Assembly (NCBI GenBank): GCA_051453625.1 | Contig: JBOZIK010000001.1 | Span: 158,472,533 to 158,514,003, forward strand | Length of the DNA: 41,471 nt | Reading direction: 5' to 3' | Source: Welwitschia mirabilis | Taxonomy: Eukaryota; Gnetophyta; Gnetopsida; Welwitschiales | Shown: one piece after another, positions 1-10,381 of the stretch | Layout of the letters: the number at the start of each line of letters is the position of its first letter | Position numbering within the stretch: the first letter of the stretch is position 1 | Made by a program: the position numbers and the translations under genes | The notes under the pieces: model-generated | What the model was told of the DNA's origin: nothing | The model's input: the letters and a program-made list of their open reading frames with translations, nothing else | Database searches by the model: none

Positions 1-640
1 AATAATCCACATGGGTCGTTTAACCCCATTTACAATAGAATTTATTATTATAGTGTAAAAATTGTTGTTGTCTTGTATGTAGTCCACACAACATAAGGGA
101 CGACGCTGCCTTAATGGCTTGGGCAGTGTATCATGTGCTGTCGTCATCCCTGTGGGTTGCCATGCACGCAGTCCTGATGTTGTTATCCTACCTGTCATCT
201 AGACGATAATGGGAATAATGCCCTGTTAACATGTGCACCATGTGCTGCTGTTAGTACCATAGGCTACTGTCCATGTCAATAGTCTAGTTGTCCTATGTGT
301 CGTGGAGATGATGAGTGGGTTGACAGTCTTCTTTAGTTCTTCTCTCTAAGGTGAATCAGTCTTTGCCTTGTACAGTCCATCTTCCAATTCTGTAGTATCA
401 AAATAGGCCCAAGAAATTGCCAGAAATGGTAGATAAAACATGTTCCTTGATCATCTTATTCATGACTTCATAGCTTTTAGTATTGTATCAAAAACCTATA
501 TGAATGTCCTGTAAAGATACTCAAAATACACCATCAAATTCCAAAAAATTGGCATCGCAACAAAACCCAACAAGTAAAAACTACTCTAAAAAATTTATAA
601 ATAAGGAAAATTTGACTTAAAGTTATGTAATGTAGGATTT
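1..640. other. Unassigned flank, no gene seen
   Basis: No open frame or motif that I recognise. Roughly 60-340 is richer in G and C than what follows and keeps several CpGs. The unrecognised 5' portion of the copia LTR that ends at 845 probably starts somewhere in the second half of this stretch, but I could not fix its first base because it no longer resembles the 3' LTR there. Confidence 0.5.
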
Positions 641-699
641 ACATGATCTAATAAGAGATTAAGAGATAATGAAGTCATTTCCAATACTGGTACACATTA

Positions 700-845
700 T
701 AATACTATGCTTAGAAATTTGTAAAAATACTAGTGATGTGCTTGTCTATATAAGTAAGATCTTTACTAAAATAAGAAGATGAAAAATAAAATTTATGTTT
801 TAAAAATATTGTCCTCTTCATTTTTGGCATTCTTGTTTCCTAGCA
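700..845 (+). mobile_element. 5' LTR (3' part) of decayed Ty1/copia element
   Basis: The stretch from about 723 to 845 aligns colinearly with 10260-10381. Both contain a TATA-like motif (tctatataa at 745-753), then an A-rich stretch, then a closely similar tail ending in tagca. A primer-binding site starts three bases after 845, which fixes the LTR end. Similarity fades upstream of about 720, so the LTR start is not defined. The two copies differ at many positions, so the insertion is old. Seen: the repeat pair and the primer site. Inferred: that they belong to the same element as the copia domains between them. Confidence 0.72.
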
Positions 846-847
846 AG

Positions 848-859
848 TGGTATTAAAGC
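848..859 (+). other. Primer-binding site for initiator-Met tRNA
   Basis: The 12 bases tggtattaaagc match the common plant retrotransposon site tggtatcagagc with two changes, one C to T and one G to A. This site pairs with the 3' end of initiator-Met tRNA and starts minus-strand DNA synthesis. Its place just inside the LTR end gives the element's plus orientation. Confidence 0.75.
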
Positions 860-2174
860 TTCTAGGCTAGGATTCTTAAAGCTCTAGGAATTTCTTCATC
901 ATTATTATGCTTCTTCAAGCTTCTTGTGGCCTCTATCTTTGCTTAGATTCTTGAAGCTTCTAGATCCTCTTCTTGGGCCTTTTATTGCATTTTTTGAATC
1001 TTCTATTTGGATTCTTGTTGAGCTCATTTTTAACATTATTTATTCTTATTTGACTCCTTTTAATATTTTTCTTAGCTTTTTTTTCAAAAAAAATTTTTAA
1101 GTTTGTTGGCTTCTTTTAAGCTTTTTCTTAGCTTTCTTTAAGCCTTCTTTGCAGATGTTTGTTCTATTGTAGGTGTATGTAGGATTGATCTTGATTGAAC
1201 AATGCACTATGCAGTCTTCTACCTAATCCATTACCATGATTTTCTTTATTCTGTGTGATCTACTCTGCATTAACCATCGTAATCTAGGATTACTCTTTTA
1301 ATTTATTATGATATTCAATTTTTTTCTTAGTGGTTTTATCATTCTAATAGGCCACTAGCCTATTCTTTTATGCTACCACACCATTCACACTACTCATGTT
1401 ACATCTATAGGATCTATAATGGTGTGTTACTCTAACTTAGTATGTCACTTTATTGTGATGTGTCACACTGCATCTACATTTGATCCAGCTAGGGAATACC
1501 TGTGCCTACCATCATCACTAGCCTAGTTACTACTGCTGCTGTTTGCCTATGCTCTTATATGCTATGCCCTCTTACATCTATGTGTGCTATTAGCCATGTG
1601 ATCTACCAATCTCTATTGATTTTTTATATTGAGCTTACTATAAGTCATAGCCACTTATTTCCTCTTGCCACAAAATCTCCTCACAAGTGGCTTATTGCAT
1701 CCTTGTTCTTGTCTATATCTTAGTTGATTGCTCTTTGTGATTTTTTCTACTACATTTAGTGTAATGCCTTCCTTTTTTCCCACACGTACCTACCTCTATT
1801 AGCTTTGTTGTGATTTTTATGATCTCGCTCTCTATCACACTTTCATAGATCTCCTTGTCTACCTGTGCTCTATGTAGAACTTGCTCTACTTAGAGTCCTT
1901 AGTTGTTGACCTACTTCTATACACAAAGTCCATCGTGGTGCTCTTAGTCATGCCTTTATCAGCTACACTATGTTTTGGCTTCCTCCAAACCACTACTGTG
2001 AAAATTTGCCTTTGCCATCATCTTCTTCTACATGTGCCACCATGTAACCTATCTTCTCTACCTGTGCAGTTGATTCACGCTTCGCTTTTGGCTTCTTGCA
2101 CATTGATAAATCCATAAATTAATGTTAGTTGCCTATCCCTTACCACTGTTCATGATTACAACCATTAAGAAATC
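860..2174. other. Non-coding leader or filler of the copia element
   Basis: T- and C-rich DNA with no gag-like frame. The part next to the primer site has repeated cttcttcaagc-type words. From about 1500 to 2100 there are two short open frames rich in Leu, Ser, Cys and His; they have no recognisable domain and look like by-products of pyrimidine-rich composition. Confidence 0.5.
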
Positions 2175-2242
2175 TTTAATTAAATTTCTATAACACATAT
2201 AATCACCATTTAATTAAATTTCTATAACACATATAATCACCA
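2175..2242 (+). repeat. Perfect 34-bp tandem duplication
   Basis: Two identical 34-bp units lie back to back at 2175-2208 and 2209-2242. In an otherwise heavily mutated stretch, perfect identity points to a recent duplication, for example by replication slippage, or to an assembly error. Confidence 0.9.
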
Positions 2243-2244
2243 AT

Positions 2245-2330
2245 GAATCATTAGTGTAATAGATAAGTCACTTGATTATGAAGTGCAAGGTTGGCATCGA
2301 GTTTGATTCCCAATAGAGATAAAAAGTGAT
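2245..2330 (+). repeat. tRNA-like segment, possible SINE head
   Basis: An A-box-like word (ttagtgtaatagataag, from 2251) is followed about 35 bases later by a B-box-like word (gagtttgattcc, 2299-2310). These are the internal RNA polymerase III promoter boxes of tRNA genes and tRNA-derived SINEs. The arms do not fold into a clean cloverleaf, so this is at best a decayed tRNA or SINE head. A T-rich run follows. No target-site duplication was recognised. Confidence 0.4.
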
Positions 2331-2639
2331 TTTTTTCAAATTTTGTACTAGTTATTTCTGTTTCATGTGCACATGTAAGATTACTCAACTATTGCTCAAC
2401 CATTGCCTATTCTTATGCACATGTGTTTAACCAAGCCATTACTCAACCATTAGCCCTATTTTGCACACATAGGCATTTTTTAGATTTTGAGCTATTTTTT
2501 AATTTTTTAAAGTATTTTGGGTATTTTTTCACATTTGTAAATCCTAAACTTGGTATTTTAAGATTTTTTTATTGCTTTTCAAAGATTTTTGGGCATTTGT
2601 TTACAAATTGTGAGCCTTTTACCTTGTTTTTTCTCCTCT

Positions 2640-2762
2640 AGTCAAGCTTACAATGTGGAGCAAGATCCACTTGACTTAATTTTTCCTCTTACTTAGACTT
2701 ATTTTATGACTTAGATATATTAAACTAAGTCTAGAATGTTGAGTAAAATCCACTTAGTTTAA
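2640..2762 (+). repeat. Two related hairpins in tandem
   Basis: Two similar units share the core pattern aatgt(g/t)gag-(c/t)aa-(g/a)atccactt. The first (2640-2676) closes with agtcaag/cttgact. The second (2720-2762) closes with ttaaactaag/cttagtttaa. The stem sequences differ between the units, yet both arms of each stem changed together, so pairing is kept. This could be two copies of a foldback element or of a structured RNA segment, or chance in AT-rich DNA. Confidence 0.55.
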
Positions 2763-3908
2763 GTATATTAAGTTAATCCCTATCCTTATATATGGTTTTT
2801 GGTGTTTTCCTTACTTTTTCTCATATATAAAATTTAATTTTTTATGATCAATATTTAAAATTGGAAATTACCTCTCATCCCTAAACATGTTACATTTTCA
2901 ACTAGTAATACGTTTTAATTGGTGAGAGGAATAAGGAGCTTATGTAGATAGAGATCTATGTTAGGCTATACTGTCCTCTGAGCTTATTCTATAGTCTTGA
3001 CTACCTTAACTATGAAGTTTAGACCATATAGAAAGTCATGTCTCTCTTAAGGAAAAACATCCTATGCACCCCGAGGTCCATATTCCTGTGTAGGCCTTGG
3101 TAATCAAGGGTATATTAGATGAAGGATAGAGGCACAGTGATAGGGTGCACTTAATAGGGAGTTATAAGTGTAATCAATCTTAAAATTTATTAAGTCTAAG
3201 TAGGTCACAACATTACATGGTAATCTTCCTTAAAAGGGAAGAGGGTGGGTGGGGTTGCTTATAGCTAAGGTAACCAAAACTAGCTGACAACATGGACATT
3301 CCACTAAGGTGATTCACTTTTTTATCCTTTTACTCTTTTAAGAGACAATGGTACTACCCTTAAAGAGGAGGTAATCACTACCAAGACTTGGGAGTAGACT
3401 CTAAAATTAATAAATCTACATTTTTCATCACTTAATAATCAAATTAGACTCCTTTGCATTAAAATTTACCTCACTTACATTTATAACTTCTTAATGAAGT
3501 AACTTGTTTGTTCTCATGTGCATAAAGTTTTTGTTGTTTAGGGGGAATTTATCTTGGTTGTCATACATTGTGGTTTAGATAGAACACTTGGATTTTTGTG
3601 ATTAATTCCATTTTATTGTGACTATACCTCTCCTGTGTAACTTCATTTTCTTTTGTTGCATTATGACTTAGATATATCATTTAAACTTATGTATGAGAAC
3701 AACATCCCTTTTTAGGTGTTTATATCATTGTCTTTAATTTTTTCTAGCTTTTTCCTATTTTTAGGCTTTAGCAAGTTTTATCTATGTCTTGGATAGATTA
3801 TTATTTTTAGTAGTGGACGTAAGCAAGATCTCTCTAGGATTCAATTTTATCTCATGATTTGTAAAACATTTTCTTCTTAACATTCATCATGACTACTTTA
3901 TCCAAAGG
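2763..3908. other. Unassigned AT-rich DNA
   Basis: No frame of useful length and no domain. About 2930-3400 is slightly richer in G and contains purine-rich blocks. It is probably part of another decayed insertion or of the copia leader, but nothing in it identifies a family. Confidence 0.45.
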
Positions 3909-4140
3909 TGTAGGACCTAAAAATCCATTATATGTATAAGGCCTAATAAGTGGGTGAAATTCTCATGGGAGCATGCAAGCTTAGCATTCAAACTAGCTCA
4001 TTATTCATATTAAAATTAAGGGGTTTAAACACTTTTATAATACAATGAAAATAGAGAATCATTGGTAATGGGAGAGGAAAATTAGAGAGTCATTTTAGAA
4101 CCACTTAATTATGGAGTTTAAGTCATAAAAATATCCAACA
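3909..4140 (-). repeat. LTR copy of nested element (its 3' LTR)
   Basis: On the minus strand this copy starts tgttgg and ends cctaca, so it keeps the usual TG...CA ends. It contains a TATA-like tattataaaag on the minus strand. It is the downstream LTR for a minus-strand element, because the polypurine tract abuts its start. Confidence 0.75.
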
Positions 4141-4151
4141 AATCCCCCTTT
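4141..4151 (-). other. Polypurine tract of nested element
   Basis: The minus strand reads aaagggggatt immediately before the LTR start. A purine run at this place primes plus-strand DNA synthesis in LTR retrotransposons. Its position supports the minus orientation. Confidence 0.7.
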
Positions 4152-6248
4152 GATGACACATTTAAAAATTAGATTGTCATAATATTTAAAATGCTAGAAC
4201 ATGCCTCTAGCATAGCAATTCACATAGAATTTACCACATCAAGTATGGACTAATCATTATAATGTGAACTACCCATAATAATGTGGATTAACCATAGCAA
4301 CAGACAAACCCAAGTAATTTTCATCTAAATATAATAGCATAAAAAGTGTACCATACCACTTATGATAACATCATCTTTATATTAAATTGCAACATTTATT
4401 GGTTGTGACAAGCCAACAACCTAGCTTTTACTCAACAGGAGTTAGTAAATTTTAGCCTTAAAAAACATAGCATAAAATCTTCTTGGCAAAATTAACCCAC
4501 ACCCAAAGGATTGGGACACTTCTAGGACATGGGACACATACAACATTACATGTGGACTTATCACAACTAAAGGACCAATCCAACAAAACAAGATGGGGTT
4601 TATTCCATTTTAGGCCATCTTTTTACAATAAGAAATTTTAAGAAATAATATTAATGCCTCCTTTTTACAATTATTAATAATGAGAAAGGGGCTTATAAAA
4701 TTCTAGGTGTGCATTCCAATGCTTTACTAAGAAGTCATAGACAAAGAAAGAAATGACTATGACTTTTCAGCACCTCACTAGTAATAACACATGAATGTTT
4801 TGCCTAAATGTCATCTTTAACCTTATATTATCATTTTATAAGTGAGACTTCATAAATGGTCCTTCGTCTCATCACTAATCTCAAAAGGAGGATTCCTAAT
4901 GTCAGGTTGTTGAAATTAGGATTTGACATGATGCATTGAGGTTTTTGAATGTTTTATTGAATTTCTTTTACATAGCAATGTCACTTATAGTGAAATGGTA
5001 ACAAATGAACAAGAAAATACTATAAGCATTTCTGAAATTAGAAAAGCATTTCAGAATTGTATAGTAAATCTTCAAGCTTAGTATGAATTTACAAGGGTTT
5101 TGGAAATCCAAAGCTCAAAACTTCACTTAAATGATCATTATTAAAAATCCTAGGCACTAATTTCATTTGAGATACTAGTGAAATATTTTAATCTTGATCT
5201 TAAAACTATATTTTGCATGTGGATCCTTAGCTATGGCCTTTTCACTATAGGTAATAGGAACAGACATCACAGACTAGTTAACATTGACTCAAAACCATCT
5301 AGATCTAAAGCTTTCCAACTTTATCCAAACATGCATCATAAGATTCATTTTCATCATAGATTTACCTTTTAAAATATACATTTCAAACTTTTAATATCTA
5401 ATCCTTAAAGATGGAATCTATTCTCAGTCAGATCTACCTTTATCACAGTAGTATTCTTCTTACTACGAAGGAATCCCTAAATGAATGCTTATAGAATATA
5501 AACACTATCCAAAGTTGATCCAATTCAAAATTGATTCAAGAAAATTTAACTTTTTTGTTTGAATTAATAATAAGAACTTTCACATTAATCTCATAAGCTA
5601 GGATTTTAGAATGTAAAATGCTTAGATGAGATATCTGAATAAAAGTACCAGAGAAATGTAGACTCTATAATCCAAACCAAAGTAAAATCATAAAGAGTTA
5701 TGATTCTAGTGAGATTTATGAGAAGAGCAATAAAAATATATAGAAAAAATACAATACAAATAATAAGCACTTCTTCATCTATGCTTTAAAGGCAGTGCAT
5801 TTAGCTTATAAGTCGAAAGTATAGCACTGTGCATCTGACCTTTGCTGTTGAATCATGCTTCTATGCTTATTACCGAAGGAGGCCTTCTTGGGTGACTGGT
5901 ATAATACACTATTTCATTCATCCTTACTTTCTTTATTAGTTGTATATAATATTTTCTTTCTTCCTTTATTCTTTTATCAATAGATAGATCATGATAATAT
6001 GATTGTAAATGGAGTTCGACAGAGTAATAACTGCAGAGTTTCTAGCAGAAGAAGAATAAGTAGGATCAATCAGTCATCTTTCACTTCATTAAAGTAGGTA
6101 ATTTAAGTAGGTAAGCATATGACTTGCCCTTCCATTTTTCTTGAGAATTGTTTCTTGTAAATTCCTCCCTTCATTTCTCTTGAGACTTCTGTTCTATCAA
6201 ATTTATCCATAGATCCTAACCCTAGTGGTTAAGCTAATAACTCAGGAT
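4152..6248 (-). other. Interior of nested LTR element, no coding domain
   Basis: This is about 2.1 kb of AT-rich DNA. The only open frame of note is 64 codons on the plus strand and has no recognisable domain. Minus-strand reading just after the primer site gives a few short frames that could be a gag remnant, but nothing I can name. Confidence 0.5.
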
Positions 6249-6260
6249 GCTCTAAAATCA
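6249..6260 (-). other. Primer-binding site of nested element
   Basis: The minus strand reads tgattttagagc, which matches tggtatcagagc at nine of twelve positions. It lies two bases inside the LTR end, as expected for priming by initiator-Met tRNA. Confidence 0.65.
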
Positions 6261-6262
6261 TT

Positions 6263-6494
6263 TGTAGGATCTATAGATCCATTATATGTAGAAGGACCAA
6301 AAAGTAGTAGAAATTCCCATGGGAGCATGCAAGATTGGCATTCAAACTAGCTTACTATTCATATAAAATTTAGGGGTTTAAATAACCTTATAATACAATG
6401 AAAATAGGGAAGGATGGATAATGGAAGAGGAAAATTAGGAAGTGGTTTTAATAACCACTCAATTATGGATTTTAACCCATAAAAAGATATAATA
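6263..6494 (-). repeat. LTR copy of nested element (its 5' LTR)
   Basis: Same length as the other copy and colinear with it, with many scattered substitutions. Its outer end reads tattatat on the minus strand where the other copy has tgttggat, so it has lost the TG end. The amount of divergence shows that this insertion is also old. Confidence 0.72.
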
Positions 6495-6649
6495 AAATGT
6501 AGATTTTAGTTTTTATTAGATAACTTCATGTTCATATTAACTATTGGAATAATGACCAACCTTAGGGTGATCTTATATGATGATCAGAGTTTGAAGGATT
6601 TAAATGAGAACTTTATATTAACAATACACATCTATGATTTTAATAAAGC

Positions 6650-6668
6650 TTTTTTTTTTTTTTTTTTG
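6650..6668 (+). repeat. Poly-T run
   Basis: A run of about 19 T just upstream of the possible gag remnant. It may be a slippage tract or the tail of a minus-strand insertion. Confidence 0.8.
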
Positions 6669-6694
6669 AAAAAGCACATGTTTCTCTTTAGAAT

Positions 6695-6925
6695 TTAGAT
6701 GATGAAGATGCAAGACAAGCTATTAATCATAAGCTCACAGAGATAATGCAAAAGTTAGTGGCCCCTTCATATAAAAAATTGATTGAGCAAAGCAAGTATA
6801 CTTATATCAACTATTGTACTTTGTGTAATATATTGTACATGAAGAATGATCTAGAATTAATCAATCTCATTATGAGCATGAATAACCTTTCTTATGAAAG
6901 GAGTAAAATACATCATCTCTAGCTC
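6695..6925 (+). pseudogene. Possible copia gag remnant
   Basis: One plus frame stays open for about 75 codons, starting LDDEDARQAINHKL and rich in Lys, Asn, Leu and Tyr. Composition and position, upstream of the zinc knuckle and protease motif, fit the UBN2-type gag of copia elements, which forms the particle shell. The match is one of style and place, not of a diagnostic motif. The frame ends in a stop, and the rest of gag is under an assembly gap. Confidence 0.4.
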
Positions 6926-6966
6926 AAATAATAGATATTAAAGTAAAAATTATTGATATAGATCCA

Positions 6967-7572
6967 NNNNNNNNNNNNNNNNNNNNNNNNNNNNNNNNNN
7001 NNNNNNNNNNNNNNNNNNNNNNNNNNNNNNNNNNNNNNNNNNNNNNNNNNNNNNNNNNNNNNNNNNNNNNNNNNNNNNNNNNNNNNNNNNNNNNNNNNNN
7101 NNNNNNNNNNNNNNNNNNNNNNNNNNNNNNNNNNNNNNNNNNNNNNNNNNNNNNNNNNNNNNNNNNNNNNNNNNNNNNNNNNNNNNNNNNNNNNNNNNNN
7201 NNNNNNNNNNNNNNNNNNNNNNNNNNNNNNNNNNNNNNNNNNNNNNNNNNNNNNNNNNNNNNNNNNNNNNNNNNNNNNNNNNNNNNNNNNNNNNNNNNNN
7301 NNNNNNNNNNNNNNNNNNNNNNNNNNNNNNNNNNNNNNNNNNNNNNNNNNNNNNNNNNNNNNNNNNNNNNNNNNNNNNNNNNNNNNNNNNNNNNNNNNNN
7401 NNNNNNNNNNNNNNNNNNNNNNNNNNNNNNNNNNNNNNNNNNNNNNNNNNNNNNNNNNNNNNNNNNNNNNNNNNNNNNNNNNNNNNNNNNNNNNNNNNNN
7501 NNNNNNNNNNNNNNNNNNNNNNNNNNNNNNNNNNNNNNNNNNNNNNNNNNNNNNNNNNNNNNNNNNNNNNNN
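6967..7572. other. Assembly gap (606 N)
   Basis: Unknown bases that probably hide most of the copia gag. Any open frame spanning it is an artefact. Confidence 0.98.
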
Positions 7573-7838
7573 ACATGTGTAGTAAAGATCTTATTACCAT
7601 AGAAGCATAATTTAACTTCATAAGTTCTTTATCCTCTGATGTGACATTCAAAGTTTCTTATTCTCATGAATCTCCTTATCAACATAAGTAGTTTTCTATC
7701 AACTCTTATCTATCCAAGGCATTACATCATGAAAAGGATAAGGCTTTATAGAATCAACTAAATAATAAGCCTAATCAAAGTTAGTTAAATAACAAGCAAA
7801 TTTAGCATACTACTACTTTAAAAAAAAACAAATATCAG

Positions 7839-7880
7839 TGCTTACGATTTAAAAAACAAGATTATACCATGGACTTCTAT
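7839..7880 (+). pseudogene. Decayed gag CCHC zinc knuckle
   Basis: The frame reads C-LR-F-KKQD-Y-TMDF-Y, with exactly the spacing of the retroviral-type knuckle C-x2-C-x4-H-x4-C. Only the first Cys survives. The second Cys is Phe, and the His and last Cys have both become Tyr by what look like single transitions. The knuckle binds RNA during packaging in active elements; this copy could not bind zinc. It follows the gag position and precedes the protease motif, as in copia. Confidence 0.6.
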
Positions 7881-8033
7881 CAAATACTTTGGAACAAGAT
7901 TAAATATATACCTAAAGCTAATGTAGTTATTGAAGAACCTAAATCTCTTTATAATAAAAATTTTTAGTTAAATATAGTTTTTGACAACTCTAACTATCTA
8001 GATATGAGTGAGCATATACCTCATGACAAGATG

Positions 8034-8078
8034 TGAATTCTTAACACATGTGCCACTTGTCACATGACTTATTGGTGT
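8034..8078 (+). pseudogene. Copia protease active-site remnant
   Basis: The frame reads *-ILNTCATCHMT against the copia consensus WILDSGAS-x-HMT. The leading Trp codon is a stop (tgg to tga), and the catalytic Asp and Gly are replaced by Asn and Cys. The protease cuts the Gag-Pol polyprotein in active elements; here it is dead. Its place between knuckle and integrase is the copia order. Confidence 0.7.
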
Positions 8079-8430
8079 GATTATGTTAATGACTTTGTTA
8101 AAGCATCAAATCAGGTTATTTGATAGACAGAACTTCAGTTTTAGTGTAAGGCTATGATTTGGTTATCCTTAACTTGACATCACTCTCTCCATAGAATCTT
8201 TTTAATGTTTTATTTGTGCCTTCTTTGAGGGTGCATCTTCTATTACTTTTTACTCTGGTGGAGAAGCTCACTTAATCTCTATGACAAAGCACGTAGTGGA
8301 TATTTTTAATTTTAATTAATAAATGAATGTGAAAGTCTACATAGATGGAAATCTTATTTATCTTCAAGATTGTATCAAAACATAAGAGATTACTTTCATA
8401 GTTTCTCAAGGAGAGATCTCTCCCTTGCTA

Positions 8431-8460
8431 TTGTGGCATGCTGGACTAGGACATCCTACT
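8431..8460 (+). pseudogene. GAG-pre-integrase motif
   Basis: The frame reads LWHAGLGHP, the hallmark LWHxRLGHP that lies between protease and integrase core in copia polyproteins and forms part of the integrase zinc-binding N-terminus. Here the His residues are kept, but the usual Arg before Leu is Gly. Confidence 0.75.
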
Positions 8461-8596
8461 CCTCTAATGCATGAGAATGGTTACTAGCTTCTTCCATCCA
8501 TTCCTTAAGATTTTTCTTAGTGTAAAGCATGTATAATGGATAAAGCAACTAGACAAATTTTCACCAAGTAAGTGGCATGTCGATCAAAAGCTTCTA

Positions 8597-9250
8597 CTTA
8601 TTCATAGCGATCTATGTGGACCTATACCAATTTCTACTCACTATGGCTTTCATTATTTTATATCTCTTATTGATGACTAATTCTTGAATGACTTAGTTAA
8701 ATTTCATCAAGTTTAAGTCTTAGACCTTGGACATTTTTAATAAGTTCAAAATCAAAGTAAAAAAGAAAAGGAATTATCAAATTAAGAGATTCCACTCAAA
8801 TAATGGTGGCAAATCTACGTCTTCTAAGTTTAAGAACTTTCTCACTTCTAAAGAAATTCTTCATTTGAAGACTTATCATGGGATACCTCAAAAAAATGAA
8901 ATTACTAAGTGATTTAATTATATAATCATGGATATGATGTATTTTAGTGGTTGTAAGACCTATCTTTGAGGTGAAGAAGTGAATACCATTGTGCATCTTA
9001 ATAATTGCATTGGTTGATACACTAAAAAAGGAATATCTCTAGTTAAGTAGTGGTATGGTTATAAGCCAAAGTTGAACCACTTTTCTATTTTTTATTGCAA
9101 GTGTAACGTCCATATTCCACATGAACATCATGATAAATTTAGAGCACATGCTCTTATTGTCATTTTTTTGGGATATCCAACCAATTAGAAATGTTATCGA
9201 GTTTATCTTTTAGAGCATCATAATTGTTTCTTATGATGTTATCTTTTTAG
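8597..9250 (+). pseudogene. Copia integrase core remnant
   Basis: The readable pieces are in the right order. LIHSDLCGPI at 8597 holds the first catalytic Asp, and HYGFHYFISLIDD follows. Then DIFNKFKIKVKKK leads into HSNNGGKSTSSKFKNFL, where the second catalytic Asp is Asn, and HGIPQKNEITK, where the Glu is Lys. The downstream part (HIPHEHHDKFRAHALI, then FLGYPTN) corresponds to the conserved stretch after the core. Several stops and frameshifts separate the pieces. Integrase inserts the DNA copy; with a D-N-K triad this copy is inactive. The longest clean frame is 8727-8912. Confidence 0.8.
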
Positions 9251-9649
9251 AGACTTTTAACCATGATTATTAGCTTGATCTTTTGAATCTTCATTCTTCC
9301 TCTAAACTAGTAACCATTTTGGATGCTCAATATCCTATGGTTAAGGAGGGAGATGTAGCCACTAGTCCTACTCTAATTCCTTCTAGTGGTACAACTTTTT
9401 TGCAACCTCTAGAAATTGAGAAATTTGGTGCTCTAAGCACTCTTAATATGATCTCTAATTAAAAAATCTAAGAGTACCCATAGGCAACATCGAAGTACTT
9501 GGTTACATCTACTCTTCAAGATGTTTGTAATGACAAAAAGTGTAAAACTAGAACTAAATATGGCTCACATAAAACTCATGGTGATGTTGTTAATGAGCTT
9601 GAGTTCAATTTTGATTGTAAACTAGCTTCTTTGAAAGATATCATTCTAC

Positions 9650-9720
9650 ATAATCAGTGGATTCAAGTCATGTAATAAGAATAATATGTTCTTGTAAAAA
9701 ATGATACATGGGAGTTGGTT
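9650..9720 (+). pseudogene. Start of copia reverse transcriptase, truncated
   Basis: The frame reads HNQWIQVM**EYVLVKNDTWELV, matching the W-x-AM-x-EE...L-x-NxTW-x-LV entry into the copia reverse transcriptase. Two stops interrupt it. From about 9720 to the 3' LTR no palm motif (YVDD) or RNase H motif is visible, so most of reverse transcriptase and all of RNase H have been deleted. Confidence 0.7.
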
Positions 9721-9937
9721 CATAAAAACAAGGAACTTATACAACATGAATTTATTGCATCAATACATCATTCAAATTTAAAATCAACAACTATTGCTTA
9801 AACAAAATCACTTATTAAGAGAAGTTCTAGTATTTCCAATTCAATATTATATTGATAATGAGTTGAGTGAAACTCACTTATTTCTTGTACATTAGTAGCT
9901 TCATTTAACTTATGAGTCTCTGATTGAACTCATACCT

Positions 9938-10039
9938 AATCCTAGTAGTATGTGATGTGTAGTATAAATACAACCTAGTACTATGAGATGTGTAGTACAT
10001 GTTTTAACCTAGCATTATGAGATATGTAATGCACGTAAT
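9938..10039 (+). repeat. Tandem repeat, three 34-bp units
   Basis: Three diverged units start at 9938, 9972 and 10006, sharing the pattern aacctagtactatgagatg then tgtagtacatg. They lie at the 3' end of the copia element, in or just before its 3' LTR. Their counterpart is not visible near the 5' LTR. Confidence 0.85.
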
Positions 10040-10189
10040 AAGCTTATCTACTAAAGGATGTGTATCAATAAATTAACTACTTCTTTCATGAGCTAGTTCC
10101 CTCATATGAAAACTTCTTTCTAGAGGTTTTATTATAGGCTACATTTCCAATGTTTTTCCTAAGGCACTTTGGTTTTCCCTTAGAAGATA

Positions 10190-10381
10190 GTGTATTCCCA
10201 CATTAAAAAAGGAATTTCTAAGACTAATATATGTTGTGGTCGCATACCTAGGGATTCATGAAAACCCTAGTAATGCGCTTATCTATATAACCAAGATTTT
10301 GTTGAAATAAGAAGAGAAGAAATACAATTTATGTTTTTGAAATCTTGTGATCTCCATTTTTTGCACTCTTATTTCTTAGCA
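10190..10381 (+). mobile_element. 3' LTR (recognisable part) of copia element
   Basis: About 10260-10381 aligns with 723-845, including the TATA-like tctatataa and the end in tagca. The stretch with cccacattaaaaaaggaa just upstream resembles the usual interior of plant copia LTRs. The LTR start is not defined. Together with the 5' copy it bounds an element of about 9.5 kb, including the nested insertion and unassigned filler. Confidence 0.72.

Larger units (their letters stand above)
3909..6494 (-). mobile_element. Nested non-autonomous LTR retrotransposon
   Basis: Two direct repeats of 232 bp (3909-4140 and 6263-6494) enclose about 2.1 kb. Read on the minus strand, the LTR begins tgttgg (seen in the 3909-4140 copy) and ends cctaca. 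A primer site resembling tggtatcagagc lies two bases inside the repeat at 6249-6260, and a polypurine tract lies directly before the other repeat at 4141-4151. These four signals agree on minus orientation. The interior has no readable gag or pol, and at about 2.6 kb in total the element is too short for a full copia or gypsy set, so it would have needed enzymes from another element. The flanking bases aaagg and aaatg could be a decayed 5-bp target duplication. It lies inside the plus-strand copia element. Confidence 0.75.

Noticed and set aside
60-200. Possible ribosomal RNA fragment (gctgtcgtca-type word)
   Set aside because: Only about ten bases agree with the small-subunit rRNA motif, and the following bases do not continue the match.
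6950-7651. 233-codon open frame on the minus strand
   Set aside because: Nearly all of it is N. Only about 30 real codons remain, without similarity.
8796-8996. Minus-strand frame opposite the integrase
   Set aside because: It is the complement of the clear copia integrase reading on the plus strand.
9938-10039. CRISPR-like repeat array
   Set aside because: The three 34-bp units are directly adjacent and have no spacers, and the context is a plant retrotransposon. It is a simple tandem repeat.
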